Shown piece by piece: positions 51,193-60,533 of a stretch of DNA of 64,000 bases (position 1 is its first letter; each line of letters begins with the position of its first letter). The position numbers and the translations under genes are program-made. Under the pieces are notes generated by a model. It was not told the origin of the DNA and searched no databases. It saw only the letters and a list, made by a program, of their open reading frames with translations. This stretch comes from Pseudoalteromonas lipolytica (GTDB taxonomy: Bacteria > Pseudomonadota > Gammaproteobacteria > Enterobacterales > Alteromonadaceae): NCBI RefSeq assembly GCF_001306915.1, contig NZ_LJTC01000010.1, positions 1 through 64,000 of the forward strand, written 5' to 3'.

Positions 51193-52050
51193 ATGATCCT
51201 TTTTGTAAACTCACTGACAGTGATTGATTTTTCTTACTTGTGTAATAAACGCGGCGCAGTTGGCGAGAGCTGGATTGTGGATTTAACTCTGCACGGTCAA
51301 TTAAATGATGAGTCGATGGTGCTTGATTTTGGCTTAGTTAAAAAGCAAATCAAGGGCATTATTGATAACTGTATCGACCATAAACTTGCTGTGCCTGCCA
51401 CACTAAACGGTTCACTAACACAGCATGCTGAGCACAGCGTGCTAGATTGTCATTTTGGTGATAATTATCACTTAGCTATGAGCGCTCCTAACCAAGCATA
51501 TTGTTTAATCGATGCTGATGTTATTGATGAAAAGTCGGTAACCGAGTTTTTAATTAAAACAATTATGCCTGAGCTACCTAGCAACATTGAAAAGATTGAA
51601 ATTAATTTATACCCAGAGCATAGCCAAAGTTTTTATTATCATTACAGCCATGGTCTTAAAAAGCACGATGGTAATTGTCAGCGTATTATTCATGGTCATC
51701 GCTCTCAGATTGGTATTAGCCTTGATGGTATGGCTATGCCTCGCTTACAAAAAGAGTGGGCAGATAAATGGGAAGACATTTATCTAGCAACAGCTGAAGA
51801 TGAAATCAATAAATCAGACCTTAAGCATGTAACTGCACAAGAGAACGATGTGTGCTTTGCTTACACATCACAGCAGGGCTATTTTGAAATGGCGATAGAC
51901 AAATCACGCTGCGACATTTTACCTTGCGATACTACGGTTGAGTGCATTGCAGACTACTTAAGTTCACAAGTTAAAAACCAATACCCTGATACAGAAGTTA
52001 AAATTACAGCTTACGAAGGGGTTGGCAAAGGGTCTATCAGTTATGCGTAA
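51193..52050 (+). CDS. 6-pyruvoyl-tetrahydropterin synthase-like protein, duplicated domain
   Basis: The 285-residue protein has two tandem PTPS/6-carboxytetrahydropterin-synthase-like halves. The first half has SYLCNKRGAVGESWIVDLTLHGQL and VLDFGLVKKQIKGII but lacks the usual zinc histidine set. The second has FYYHYSHGLKKHDGNCQRIIHGHRS, with histidines placed as in the zinc site of QueD-type enzymes. A queuosine-precursor role is possible, but the family's activity is uncertain. AAGGA precedes the ATG. The stop overlaps the M23 peptidase start by eight bases. Confidence 0.78.
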   Translation: MILFVNSLTVIDFSYLCNKRGAVGESWIVDLTLHGQLNDESMVLDFGLVKKQIKGIIDNCIDHKLAVPATLNGSLTQHAEHSVLDCHFGDNYHLAMSAPNQAYCLIDADVIDEKSVTEFLIKTIMPELPSNIEKIEINLYPEHSQSFYYHYSHGLKKHDGNCQRIIHGHRSQIGISLDGMAMPRLQKEWADKWEDIYLATAEDEINKSDLKHVTAQENDVCFAYTSQQGYFEMAIDKSRCDILPCDTTVECIADYLSSQVKNQYPDTEVKITAYEGVGKGSISYA

Positions 52051-52861
52051 AGGACTATTGTTAGCAGTATTAGCAGGGGTGTTTTCGCTTTCTGCTACTG
52101 CTGTCGAATTAAAAGGACATTTAACTCAAGGTGGCTTAGTAACAGGGCAAATCGAAGGTGCTAAAAGTGTCAGTTTCAATGGCGAGCCACTTAAACTATC
52201 TTCTCAAGGTGAGTTTGTATTTGGTTTTGGCCGTGATGCAGATACAAATCACAGCTTAAGTTGGACTGACAGCAAAGGTGTTAGCCACGAACAAGCAATT
52301 GTCATCACTAAGCGTGATTATAAAATTGACAAAATTACTGGTGTTGCACAAAAGTATGTTTCGCCACCAAAAGAAGTGTCTGAGCGTATTAGCCGTGAAG
52401 CTGTTGCTGTACGTAAAGCCCGCGAAGTTAATTCGGATTTACGATACTTTTTAGACCCTGTTTATAAGCCGGCAACTGGGCGTATCTCAGGTGTTTATGG
52501 TAGCCAGCGTTACTTTAATGGTGAGCCTCGCCGCCCGCACTTTGGATTAGACATTGCCAATAAAACGGGTAGCCCAGTGTATGCACCAGTAAGCGGTACT
52601 GTGGTGTTTGCTGATGCTGACTTATATTACTCTGGTGGTACCTTAATTCTTGATCATGGCCATGGCGTTACTTCAACTTATATTCATTTAAGCAAATTAG
52701 ATGTAAAAGTAGGGGATGAAATTAAGCGTGGCGATAAAATTGCGGAGATCGGCGCGACCGGACGCGTAACCGGCCCTCATTTAGACTGGCGTTTTAATTG
52801 GAAGAATGAACGCCTTGACCCTGCGCTAATGATGCAAGACACATTAGCTAATGAAAAGTAG
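52043..52861 (+). CDS. M23-family (LytM-type) peptidase, exported
   Basis: From the ATG at 52043 the protein has 272 residues with a signal peptide (MRKGLLLAVLAGVFSLSATA); a TTG at 52022 only adds a poor extension. The LytM domain shows HFGLDIANKTGSPVYAP (zinc His and Asp near 166 and 170) and HGHGVTSTYIHLS. The usual HxH motif reads GPHLDWRFN near 245, with Asp in place of the second histidine. It probably cuts peptidoglycan cross-bridges or regulates an amidase. It overlaps the PTPS-like gene and precedes the thioesterase gene by five bases. Confidence 0.88.
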   Translation: MRKGLLLAVLAGVFSLSATAVELKGHLTQGGLVTGQIEGAKSVSFNGEPLKLSSQGEFVFGFGRDADTNHSLSWTDSKGVSHEQAIVITKRDYKIDKITGVAQKYVSPPKEVSERISREAVAVRKAREVNSDLRYFLDPVYKPATGRISGVYGSQRYFNGEPRRPHFGLDIANKTGSPVYAPVSGTVVFADADLYYSGGTLILDHGHGVTSTYIHLSKLDVKVGDEIKRGDKIAEIGATGRVTGPHLDWRFNWKNERLDPALMMQDTLANEK

Positions 52862-52866
52862 AGACT

Positions 52867-53301
52867 ATGATACAACAAATCGATCGTGACGCTATTATTG
52901 CAAAGCGTATTGCTGATTCAACAACATCAGTTACAAAAACAGTTTTTCCTGGCCGTACTAATCACCACAATACTTTATTTGGTGGTGACGCATTAGCTTG
53001 GATGGATGAAGTAGCATTTATTGCAGCTACACGTTTTTGTCGTAAGCCACTTGTAACGATTTCGTCTGACCGTGTAGATTTTAAAGAAGCCATTCCAGCA
53101 GGTACATTTGCAGAACTTATCTCGAAAGTTGTGCATGTAGGTAATACCAGCCTTAAAGTTGATGTTGAAATCTTTTTAGAAAGAATGCACAAAGATGACA
53201 AACACTTAGCTATTTCTGGCAGTTTCACGTTTGTAGCTGTTGATGATAATCACAGGCCAACACCGGTTGTTTGCGATAAAATGATCAACGGTTTCGAATA
53301 A
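52867..53301 (+). CDS. Hotdog-fold acyl-CoA thioesterase (YciA-like)
   Basis: The 144-residue protein has the hotdog thioesterase pattern NHHNTLFGGDALAWMDEVAFIAA, with the catalytic aspartate in GGDALAWMDE, and TISSDRVDFKEAIPAGTFAEL. It hydrolyses acyl-CoA esters in the cytoplasm. It lies five bases after the M23 gene, forming a three-gene unit with the PTPS-like gene; the linkage has no clear functional logic. Confidence 0.88.
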   Translation: MIQQIDRDAIIAKRIADSTTSVTKTVFPGRTNHHNTLFGGDALAWMDEVAFIAATRFCRKPLVTISSDRVDFKEAIPAGTFAELISKVVHVGNTSLKVDVEIFLERMHKDDKHLAISGSFTFVAVDDNHRPTPVVCDKMINGFE

Positions 53302-53310
53302 AGCACGGCT

Positions 53311-53350
53311 ATACCAATTCGCAATAAAACTTAATTAAGCGAATTGGTAT
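53311..53350. repeat. Inverted repeat ATACCAATTCGC / GCGAATTGGTAT
   Basis: Perfect 12-base arms (53311-53322, 53339-53350) enclose a 16-base AT-rich loop. This palindrome resembles a dispersed intergenic repeat of Pseudoalteromonas-type genomes that I recall seeing often. It lacks a T-run, so a MITE/REP-like element is more likely than a terminator. Confidence 0.6.
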
Positions 53351-53482
53351 TAAACTTAAAAAATAAGTACCTGCGGGTATTTATTTTTACACACAAAAGA
53401 ACACATCATACTAAATTTTGTGTAAATATTATCTCAGCAAAGATTAAGAAATAAGACTATAAGTAATCAGAGGAGGGTGGCT

Positions 53483-54394
53483 ATGCGTTTACTAATTCTG
53501 GTTCTTTATGGCGTTCTTTTATTTTTAGCTTTTAATCAATTAGATTCTTATATGCTGGATTTAATCGCAGCGCTAAGAGGTCAGTTAATTTTAGTTAGCT
53601 TTTTACCTGTAGGGTTATGCTATTTTTACAGTAAAAAGATGGCATCAAGCTTACTAGTTTTAAGTACAATTTTGACTTTAGTGCACTTTAAACCTTACTC
53701 ATCTAATCAGAGGGAGGTCGGTGATATTAAGGTTACACAAATAAACCTACAATATAGTAACCCTAACTTACAACAGATTATCTATAACCAAATGATAGAA
53801 GAGAAAAATGATATCCTGGTGTTATTAGAATTTAATGATACACAGCGTCATGTTCTTGATAATCTCAACACAGAATATCATTTGTTTGGTTATGCTGAAG
53901 TTGAAGGCGCGCCTTTTGGTATAATCGTTATCTCAAAACTTCCGATTATCCAAAAACAAATTAAACGTTTTGATAATCCAAAACTAGGCTATGTAAAACT
54001 TAGTTTTTTGCATAATAACATTATGTTAAATAGCCTTGTTTTTCATCCTCCATCACCAAGAGATAGAACTCTATGGACGCAACGCAACTCTGTTTTAAGT
54101 AAAGTGCAAAACGAAATTAAAACTTTAGGAGGGAATTGGTTAATTGCAGGGGATTTTAACACGGTTCCATGGTCGCGCTATTTTATTGAAGCTGATAATA
54201 ATTGCTTTGATCGTAGTGGATTTTATGTAACTTGGCCTTCTAAAATTCAATATAATGGCTTACCAGTTTTAGGTCTTCCTATTGACCATTGTATTGCAAG
54301 TGAGAAAATTAGGCTAACTAATATTAATACTAGTTTCGTTAAAGGTAGCGACCACAGGTCGCTTACCTATGAAGTTAAACTATCTAAACAGTGA
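53483..54394 (+). CDS. Endonuclease/exonuclease/phosphatase-family protein, membrane-anchored
   Basis: The ATG at 53483 follows AGGAGG (53471-53476) by six bases, giving 303 residues. Two to three hydrophobic segments at the N-terminus (about 1-75) are followed by an EEP domain with NDILVLLEFN, WLIAGDFNTVPWSRY (catalytic Asp-Asn) and KGSDHRSLTYEV (catalytic Asp-His). It resembles YafD-type proteins: a membrane-tethered hydrolase of unknown substrate. The 3' end overlaps the converging response-regulator gene by 28 bases, with no terminator between. Confidence 0.85.
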   Translation: MRLLILVLYGVLLFLAFNQLDSYMLDLIAALRGQLILVSFLPVGLCYFYSKKMASSLLVLSTILTLVHFKPYSSNQREVGDIKVTQINLQYSNPNLQQIIYNQMIEEKNDILVLLEFNDTQRHVLDNLNTEYHLFGYAEVEGAPFGIIVISKLPIIQKQIKRFDNPKLGYVKLSFLHNNIMLNSLVFHPPSPRDRTLWTQRNSVLSKVQNEIKTLGGNWLIAGDFNTVPWSRYFIEADNNCFDRSGFYVTWPSKIQYNGLPVLGLPIDHCIASEKIRLTNINTSFVKGSDHRSLTYEVKLSKQ

Positions 54395-54771
54395 AGTTGT
54401 CTTAATTTACTATTTTCTATCAATATCTCTACTAACATACTTAATTCAAAATTATCCCAAGGCTTTGCCGTAATCATTGTTGCGACTTTATCTTTGACTG
54501 CATGCTTAGATGCTTCCATCTCTGCATAGCCAGTTAATAACATACGCGAACTGTAAGGTTTTACTGCCTTAATTTTCTCAAGTACAGCTAAACCACTCAA
54601 AGAAGGCATTAATAGATCACAAATTACCAGGTCAAGCGCATTTTGTTTCGCATATTCAATAGCTGCATAGGGATCACTGTAACAAACTACAGAATAGTTA
54701 CTAATTAGCAGCCGTTTTAATGAGCGCAAAATTGCCTCATCATCATCAATTATTAATACAGTTTCTTTCAT
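54367..54771 (-). CDS. Stand-alone response-regulator receiver domain
   Basis: The 134-residue protein is a single REC domain: acidic pocket IIDDDEAI near the start, phospho-acceptor in LVICDLLMPSLSG (near residue 53), LLTGYAE with the conserved Thr, and TAKPWDNFEL with the conserved Lys. The KPWD form is typical of receivers in RpfG or cyclase-linked systems, but no output domain follows. It starts one base inside the stop of the GT2 gene (TAATG), so it is co-transcribed with the polysaccharide locus. The kinase partner is not in view. Confidence 0.88.
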   Translation of the reverse strand: MKETVLIIDDDEAILRSLKRLLISNYSVVCYSDPYAAIEYAKQNALDLVICDLLMPSLSGLAVLEKIKAVKPYSSRMLLTGYAEMEASKHAVKDKVATMITAKPWDNFELSMLVEILIENSKLRQLHCLDSLTS

Positions 54772-55685
54772 TAGCTTGCACCCAATAAGTGTTTTAGATC
54801 ATAAAGAACATGTTTAAAATTTCGCTTATGAGGAAATAGCCAAAATGCCTTATTTGAATAGGATAGTGCTTTCGAGTAATTACCTAATTCTCTATAAAAC
54901 TCACCATAACACTCACTTAAACGTGCTTTTATTTTCTTTAATTCTCCTTTTGTAACCCCGTATTGATTCCTGCGTATAATTTCAACCATTGCGGCTAATC
55001 GATTTTCTCTATTAGCAGTTATTGAGTTTGCTCGCATCAAGTAGTGCATTGCGCACAAAGAGCTGTAAGCTACATCACCTTGCTTAGCTATTTTTAACCA
55101 ACAATCCAGATCTGTTGCGCTTGTTAATTTGTGATCAAATCCGCCTACGTCAATCAAAGCGGCACGTTTAACCATTACAGATGAAGTGCCAACAATGTTA
55201 GTTGTTATCATTTGACTTATTGGGTTTTTCAGCAAATGAAATTCTGTGTTCGTTCTATTGCTGTCGAATTCAGGCCAGTAGTCAAAACAGCTGATTATGT
55301 CTTCATTTTTTTCATTAAAGTGCATGTAGTCAGTAAAACTTAACACACAGTCTGGGTGTTTTTTATGAAATGCAAACTGTTTAGCTAGTTTATCTTTTGA
55401 CCAGTAATCGTCTGCATCTAAAAATGCAACATACTCTGAATTTGCTTGTGTGATGGCCAAGTTTCTTGCTGCCACGACACCTTTCCTATTTTGCGTAAAT
55501 AAACGTACTTCTTTATTTGTTTTAGCGAGTTGTTGTAAGTAGTCTATGCTTCCGTCAGTAGACCCATCATCAACAATAATAATTTCAAAATTAACATCAT
55601 TTTGTTGGTAAATACTGTTTATGCATGTCTCTAAATACTTGAGACAATTGTAATTAGGGATGATTACACTAACTTGAGTAGACAT
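54771..55685 (-). CDS. GT2-family glycosyltransferase
   Basis: I start at the ATG at 55685, six bases after GGAG, giving 304 residues; the frame extends to 55805, but the extra 40 residues have no family support. The N-terminus MSTQVSVIIPNYNCLKYLET, IIVDDGSTDGS (nucleotide binding) and AFLDADDYW (DxD motif) define the GT-A fold. It adds a sugar to the growing repeat unit on the cytoplasmic face. It is divergent from the main polysaccharide operon and coupled to the response regulator. Confidence 0.9.
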   Translation of the reverse strand: MSTQVSVIIPNYNCLKYLETCINSIYQQNDVNFEIIIVDDGSTDGSIDYLQQLAKTNKEVRLFTQNRKGVVAARNLAITQANSEYVAFLDADDYWSKDKLAKQFAFHKKHPDCVLSFTDYMHFNEKNEDIISCFDYWPEFDSNRTNTEFHLLKNPISQMITTNIVGTSSVMVKRAALIDVGGFDHKLTSATDLDCWLKIAKQGDVAYSSLCAMHYLMRANSITANRENRLAAMVEIIRRNQYGVTKGELKKIKARLSECYGEFYRELGNYSKALSYSNKAFWLFPHKRNFKHVLYDLKHLLGAS

Positions 55686-55905
55686 AAGATTACTCCAAAA
55701 ACTTAAACATATTATTCTTGTAGTACGCAATTTAGAAGCCACTTTTATTAGCTCGATATTGGCTATAATTCTCTGATTTTTCTTTTTGTGCGTTGCATTT
55801 TGCAATTATTTATAGATTTGACGTCTCAAATTGAGAAAAGTACCCCATAAAAAGCAGGTATGGTTATTGCCCTTGTTTCTACATATATTTTAGTAGGAGC
55901 ATTTT
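55686..55905. promoter_or_regulatory. Divergent promoter region of the polysaccharide locus
   Basis: These 220 bases lie between the leftward GT2 gene and the rightward GT4 operon and must hold both promoters. The plus-strand gene has AGGAG at 55894-55898. I see no strong palindrome. Confidence 0.5.
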
Positions 55906-57057
55906 ATGAAACACATCGCTATCTTAGTTCCGAGTTTCCCAGTTGCATCAGAAACATTTGTTGTCACAGAAATTAATGCACTTCTAGATGCTGGACATAA
56001 AGTGACGGTATTCACTTTTGAAAAAACCTCTGTGTTGATTAATTTATCAAGTGCAATAGAGGTCAAAGAGATTGAAAAGCCTGATTTTAAAAAAATACTT
56101 CCCGCAATGTTTAATGTTGTGAAACTCAGTAAAGCAATAAATACTGCAATCCAGTTTCGCTCGATATCTACACAATCTCTTATTGGCTATGGCTACAAAA
56201 TTGCTCAGTACCTTAAAGTTGCCAAAATAGATCATTTGCACTGCCATTTTATGCATGGCCCTTTAGCGTATGGCATTGTTGCTGCGAAAATGGCAAATAT
56301 CACTGTCTCTTCGATAGGGCATGGCCATGATGTTTATGTGAATAGTGCCGATTTAAACTCGAAATTAGCTTTATGTGATTTCTCTGTCGCTGTGTGTGAA
56401 GAAATGGCTATGCAGTTTAAAAAATGCGAAAAAAGTAACGTGAAATTACTTCACTGCGGTATCGATACTACAAAATTTAACCAAACGCCTTCATCATTAA
56501 GTGAATCTGTAAGGTTAATTTTTATAGGTAGGCTAGTCGAAAAGAAAGGGCTTCAATTCTTATTACCAGCTCTTAAACATATGCCTAAAGAATTTGGTAT
56601 TACTTTAGATATCGTTGGCGACGGTCCAATGATCAACGACCTAATGTATATGGCTGAAGAGCTTGGCGTAAGAAAGTCAGTCCGGTTTCTAGGTGAAAAA
56701 CCTCATGCTTGGGTAAGTGAAAACCTAGTGAATTATTCAGCTTTGATTGCCCCATTTTGTGTCGCTAAAAATGGTGACCGAGATACAGGGCCACTGGTTT
56801 TAAAAGAGGCAATGGCATGTGGTTTACCCGTTTTAACAACCACTTTAATGGGTGCGAATGAAATTGTTACGCCTAATGTTGGCATGAAATGTATGCCTAG
56901 CAGTATCTCTGGTATTAGCAAGATGCTTTATAAATTTCATCAGTTGTCACCTCATAAACGCTATTTACTCGGCCAAAATGCAAAACAACATGTTAATCAG
57001 CACTACAATGCATTTAACCAGGCTAAACAACTATCAAAGTGGGTTGAAGCTTTGTAA
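55906..57057 (+). CDS. GT4-family glycosyltransferase
   Basis: The 383-residue GT-B enzyme begins MKHIAILVPSFPVASETFVV, an N-terminus common in exopolysaccharide GT4 enzymes (WcaL/AmsK-like). The C-terminal donor domain has IFIGRLVEKKGLQFLLPAL and DGPMINDLMYMAEELGV, then GPLVLKEAMACGLPVLTT with the E-x7-E-type motif. It adds a sugar to the lipid-linked repeat unit. It is the first gene of the rightward operon, 9 bases before the flippase gene. Confidence 0.9.
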   Translation: MKHIAILVPSFPVASETFVVTEINALLDAGHKVTVFTFEKTSVLINLSSAIEVKEIEKPDFKKILPAMFNVVKLSKAINTAIQFRSISTQSLIGYGYKIAQYLKVAKIDHLHCHFMHGPLAYGIVAAKMANITVSSIGHGHDVYVNSADLNSKLALCDFSVAVCEEMAMQFKKCEKSNVKLLHCGIDTTKFNQTPSSLSESVRLIFIGRLVEKKGLQFLLPALKHMPKEFGITLDIVGDGPMINDLMYMAEELGVRKSVRFLGEKPHAWVSENLVNYSALIAPFCVAKNGDRDTGPLVLKEAMACGLPVLTTTLMGANEIVTPNVGMKCMPSSISGISKMLYKFHQLSPHKRYLLGQNAKQHVNQHYNAFNQAKQLSKWVEAL

Positions 57058-57066
57058 GGAACAGTT

Positions 57067-58482
57067 ATGAGTAATCTAAAACAAATAGGTTATTTTGCCG
57101 TCGCAGTATTATCAGTAAAAGGACTAGGCTTTTTATTGCTACCAATTAGCACACGATTTCTAAGTCAAGTAGAGTTTGGTCAGTTAAATTTTCTAGTAAC
57201 TGTTTCTGCGCTGTGTTCGCTTATTTTATCAATAGGCTTACCAGAGCTTTTACTTAAACAACAGTACAATACTCATACTGAAAAACTTGCTCTGTTTCGT
57301 GACGCGGTAATAACAACCTTTATATTTAGTTTACTCTTTGCGGGTTGTTCTTTGATTTTTTCTGAGCAAATAGCACATCAGTTACCGGCCAAAGTTGATC
57401 CTCTAGATTTAAGGCTATTAATTGTTAACCTTATACTATCGGCGCTAATTGGTATTCCGTACATTTATTACCGCTTGACTAATAATGCGAGAACATATTG
57501 TTATTTATGCATTTCTCATGCTTTAGTCCAAACAACATTAACGATTACCTTACTATTTTTAGGTTTCAGTATCACTGGAGTTATGGTGTCGGGCGTAGTG
57601 AGTAGTTTACTTATTGTATGTATTAGCTATTTTGATATTTTAAAGGTTATTAATGTAAGTTATTCAGAGTTTTCTTGGCGAATACAAGGGAAACAGACTG
57701 TTTTTATCATTTCTATTGTTATCTCTAGTTTATTTATTTATGCCGGAAACGGCGCTGAAAATTGGTTTATAGTTGCAAACTTTGATGAGACATTGTTAGC
57801 GAATTACTACGTGGCGGCGCAGTTTGCAGTATTAACTTCGTTTACGTTTGAGCCTATACGCCTTTGGTGGTTTGCTAAACGTTTTAGCCTAGTTAAAAAC
57901 AATAAATCTGAATACGAAAGTAAAGCCATTCTCTGTTTGAGTGTTGGTTTAGCGCTTTGCGTAGTGATGTCTGTTCTTGCTCCAATCACTTTAAATTTAG
58001 TGTTACCTGATAATTACCACGGCAACGAGCACTGGTTAGTATTGTTAATTGTTGTGGTTGCTATTAGGCTCCATAGCGATATTTTGAATATTGGTTGTTA
58101 TACGCATAAGAATGGGATCTGGGTACCCATTATTAATTTTTTAACTGCATTAGTCGGTCTGAGCCTTTTATATCTTCTGGTGCCAATGTTTGCAGTAGAA
58201 GGAGCGATCTTATCTTTAATTATTATGCAGAGCTTTAAACTGTTATGTTTTTACTTAACTAGCCAAAAATTTGTTCCGCTAACTTTTAAACTATCTTCAC
58301 TTGCTCCTAGTTGGCTTGCTTTATTGATCATAGCGGGTATTTCGTTTATGCCTGGCAATTTAATTCTACAAGTAGGTGTCCTGTTAACGTACATTTTTGT
58401 ATTTATTAATCAGTACAAGAGCATCATTTTACGAGTTATCAAAAAAACGGTAGAGGAGCGTAAATATGCTCAATTACTATAA
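57067..58482 (+). CDS. Wzx-type oligosaccharide flippase
   Basis: The 471-residue membrane protein has about 12-14 hydrophobic helices with the polysaccharide transporter start (YFAVAVLSVKGLGFLLLPIS, STRFLSQVEFGQLN). It should flip the undecaprenyl-linked repeat unit across the inner membrane. Its 3' end overlaps the start of the polymerase gene by 17 bases, evidence for a tight operon. Confidence 0.88.
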   Translation: MSNLKQIGYFAVAVLSVKGLGFLLLPISTRFLSQVEFGQLNFLVTVSALCSLILSIGLPELLLKQQYNTHTEKLALFRDAVITTFIFSLLFAGCSLIFSEQIAHQLPAKVDPLDLRLLIVNLILSALIGIPYIYYRLTNNARTYCYLCISHALVQTTLTITLLFLGFSITGVMVSGVVSSLLIVCISYFDILKVINVSYSEFSWRIQGKQTVFIISIVISSLFIYAGNGAENWFIVANFDETLLANYYVAAQFAVLTSFTFEPIRLWWFAKRFSLVKNNKSEYESKAILCLSVGLALCVVMSVLAPITLNLVLPDNYHGNEHWLVLLIVVVAIRLHSDILNIGCYTHKNGIWVPIINFLTALVGLSLLYLLVPMFAVEGAILSLIIMQSFKLLCFYLTSQKFVPLTFKLSSLAPSWLALLIIAGISFMPGNLILQVGVLLTYIFVFINQYKSIILRVIKKTVEERKYAQLL

Positions 58483-59830
58483 GCAAAATCAACTTGTAAT
58501 AAATGGTATTGTTGTCACCGTACTGGTTATTTCGACTTACTCGCTACTAGGTCCTATCGCCGTTTTTGCTTTATTACTACTTCCTTTTGCAGCGTTTACA
58601 GCAGTGAAAGTCAGTGTTGCATTTATTATCTTATTTATTCTTTTTAGTTATTTTAGGCTACACGAAGCATTTCCTGTTTTGATGCCATTAAAAATTCCTA
58701 AGCTCTTGGCATTAGCATCTCTTTTAGGGATTGCATGGCATCTATTTATTTCGCAGAAATTAAAGCCTCATTGGCATACAAATCACCTTATATTTTTTGC
58801 TTGGTTTATTTGGTTAACTATTTGCGTATTCAGTGCGGCTAACCGTGGTTTAGCGCTTGAGTATTGGTCAGGTGTGTTGATTAAAGTGCTCATAATGGTG
58901 TTTGCAATTTCATGGTGGATGACTTCTCTACAACATTTTAATGTTATCCGCATTGGTATTATGATTTCAGGCTCAGCCATCGCGCTTGTAGCCTTAAGTA
59001 ATAAAATGAATGGGATCGGTCTTGTTGAAGGAACTCGTGTGACTATTTCGCGAGAGCTTCGCTCACAACTCGGTGACCCGAATGATTTATCACTTGTCAT
59101 GATGTTCCCAGTGTCTTTTCTTGCAGCTGAAGTTTTTGATAGTAGCGCCCATAAAATAAGACGTTTTATAGCACTCATCTGTCTAATAGTTGCGATTAGT
59201 GGCGTTATTGCTACTCAAAGTCGTGGGGGATTACTGGGGATTGCAGCAGTATTAAGCTTTTTTATCTATCAAAAAATTAAAAATCCAATCATTGTTGGTT
59301 GTATAGGTGCTGTCGGAATGCTCGCGATGATTGTTTTTGCAGGGATATCAGATAGACAAAGTGGTGGTGCTCATGAAGATGGTGTCGATGAGTCTGCAAT
59401 GGGCCGTATCTATGCTTGGCATGCGGCAATTAACATGGCGCTGTCTAATCCATTGACTGGGGTAGGTGTAAATAATTTTGTCGCGAATTATTTTTTCTAT
59501 AGTCCACATTGGGATGGCAAGAATCATGCAGTACACAGTACATGGTTTCAAGTACTTGGCGAAACAGGCATTGTTGGGATGTTCATATTCATTGCCCTGA
59601 TCACATGTATTTACAGAAGTTTAAACCGTGTTTTCTTGATAAATAAACAGCTTAACGATGAAAAAATAGCAGTGAATGCGAAAGCACTTAAAGGCGGGCT
59701 GATAGGCTTTATGGTGTCAGGAACCTTTTTAACTCAAGCTTTTACTTGGCCTATATACATCATCTTGGCGTTAACTATTGCTCTTGAAAAGCTTGTTATA
59801 GATAAACAAAAGGAAAGGCATTATGACTGA
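58466..59830 (+). CDS. Wzy-like polysaccharide polymerase / O-antigen ligase family
   Basis: The 454-residue membrane protein has about 10-12 helices and the large periplasmic loop with [17 protein letters not shown] and [19 protein letters not shown], the conserved histidine region of the Wzy_C/WaaL superfamily. With a Wzx gene on one side and a chain-length protein downstream, a Wzy polymerase is more likely than a ligase. AGGAGCG precedes the ATG, inside the flippase gene. It overlaps the acetyltransferase gene by eight bases. Confidence 0.85.
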   Translation: MLNYYKQNQLVINGIVVTVLVISTYSLLGPIAVFALLLLPFAAFTAVKVSVAFIILFILFSYFRLHEAFPVLMPLKIPKLLALASLLGIAWHLFISQKLKPHWHTNHLIFFAWFIWLTICVFSAANRGLALEYWSGVLIKVLIMVFAISWWMTSLQHFNVIRIGIMISGSAIALVALSNKMNGIGLVEGTRVTISRELRSQLGDPNDLSLVMMFPVSFLAAEVFDSSAHKIRRFIALICLIVAISGVIATQSRGGLLGIAAVLSFFIYQKIKNPIIVGCIGAVGMLAMIVFAGISDRQSGGAHEDGVDESAMGRIYAWHAAINMALSNPLTGVGVNNFVANYFFYSPHWDGKNHAVHSTWFQVLGETGIVGMFIFIALITCIYRSLNRVFLINKQLNDEKIAVNAKALKGGLIGFMVSGTFLTQAFTWPIYIILALTIALEKLVIDKQKERHYD

Positions 59831-60533
59831 GAATTTAAAACAGTGGTTAAAATCAAGTGACAGTCCTTTTGCAAAGTCACTTTTTCAATTTGCAAAACTC
59901 ATTCGCAATCCGCAAATGTTTGTAATACCAGGTTTCCATGCATGCCTATACAAACTGCATTTACTTGTTAAAACAATTTTCAGTGAACTATTACGTATCT
60001 TCTATTATACGCCAATTTTTAAAAGCCAAATTAAAGGTTCAAAACGTAATTTATATCTTTATTCTGGTATGCCACAAATTTTAGGGCAGCTAGATATAAC
60101 GTGCCAAGATAATTCTCGTATTAGTGGTATTAGCACTTTTTGTGGTCGTAGTCATGGGTTAAACAAATCGCAACTTATCATTGGTAACAATGTCGATATT
60201 GGTTGGCAAAACTCATTCTCTGTGGCTGGTAAAATTGTTCTGCAAGATGATGTTAGGCTTGCTGGACGGGTTTTTTTAGCTGGTTTTCCAGGCCACCCTT
60301 TAAACTCGCAAAGGCGTGCTTTAGGTGAGCCTGATGATGATTCGCAAGTCGGAGACATCATTATAGAGCAAGGGGCTTGGGTTGGAACGGGGGCGACAAT
60401 CCTTGCTGGTGTAACAGTAGGAAAGGGCGCAATAGTTGCTGCAAGTAGTGTTGTTACAAAAGATGTACCTGCAAATACGATCGTGGCTGGAAACCCTGCA
60501 AAAGTTGTTAAGAAGCTGGAGTCAGAGTCATGA
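59823..60533 (+). CDS. Left-handed beta-helix acyltransferase (WcaF/LacA-like)
   Basis: The 236-residue protein has an N-terminal helical part (about 1-70) and a hexapeptide-repeat acyltransferase domain (about 105-236): [47 protein letters not shown] and [13 protein letters not shown]. It probably O-acetylates a sugar of the polymer. The start overlaps the polymerase gene and the stop overlaps the next glycosyltransferase gene by four bases. Confidence 0.9.
   Translation: MTENLKQWLKSSDSPFAKSLFQFAKLIRNPQMFVIPGFHACLYKLHLLVKTIFSELLRIFYYTPIFKSQIKGSKRNLYLYSGMPQILGQLDITCQDNSRISGISTFCGRSHGLNKSQLIIGNNVDIGWQNSFSVAGKIVLQDDVRLAGRVFLAGFPGHPLNSQRRALGEPDDDSQVGDIIIEQGAWVGTGATILAGVTVGKGAIVAASSVVTKDVPANTIVAGNPAKVVKKLESES

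Noticed and set aside
55686-55805. 40-residue N-terminal extension of the GT2 protein at 54771-55685
   Set aside because: Family proteins start at the MSTQVSVIIPNYN segment, which has a ribosome binding site.
58783-59178. 131-codon minus-strand frame under the Wzy-like gene
   Set aside because: Antisense to a conserved membrane protein gene, no domain and no ribosome binding site.
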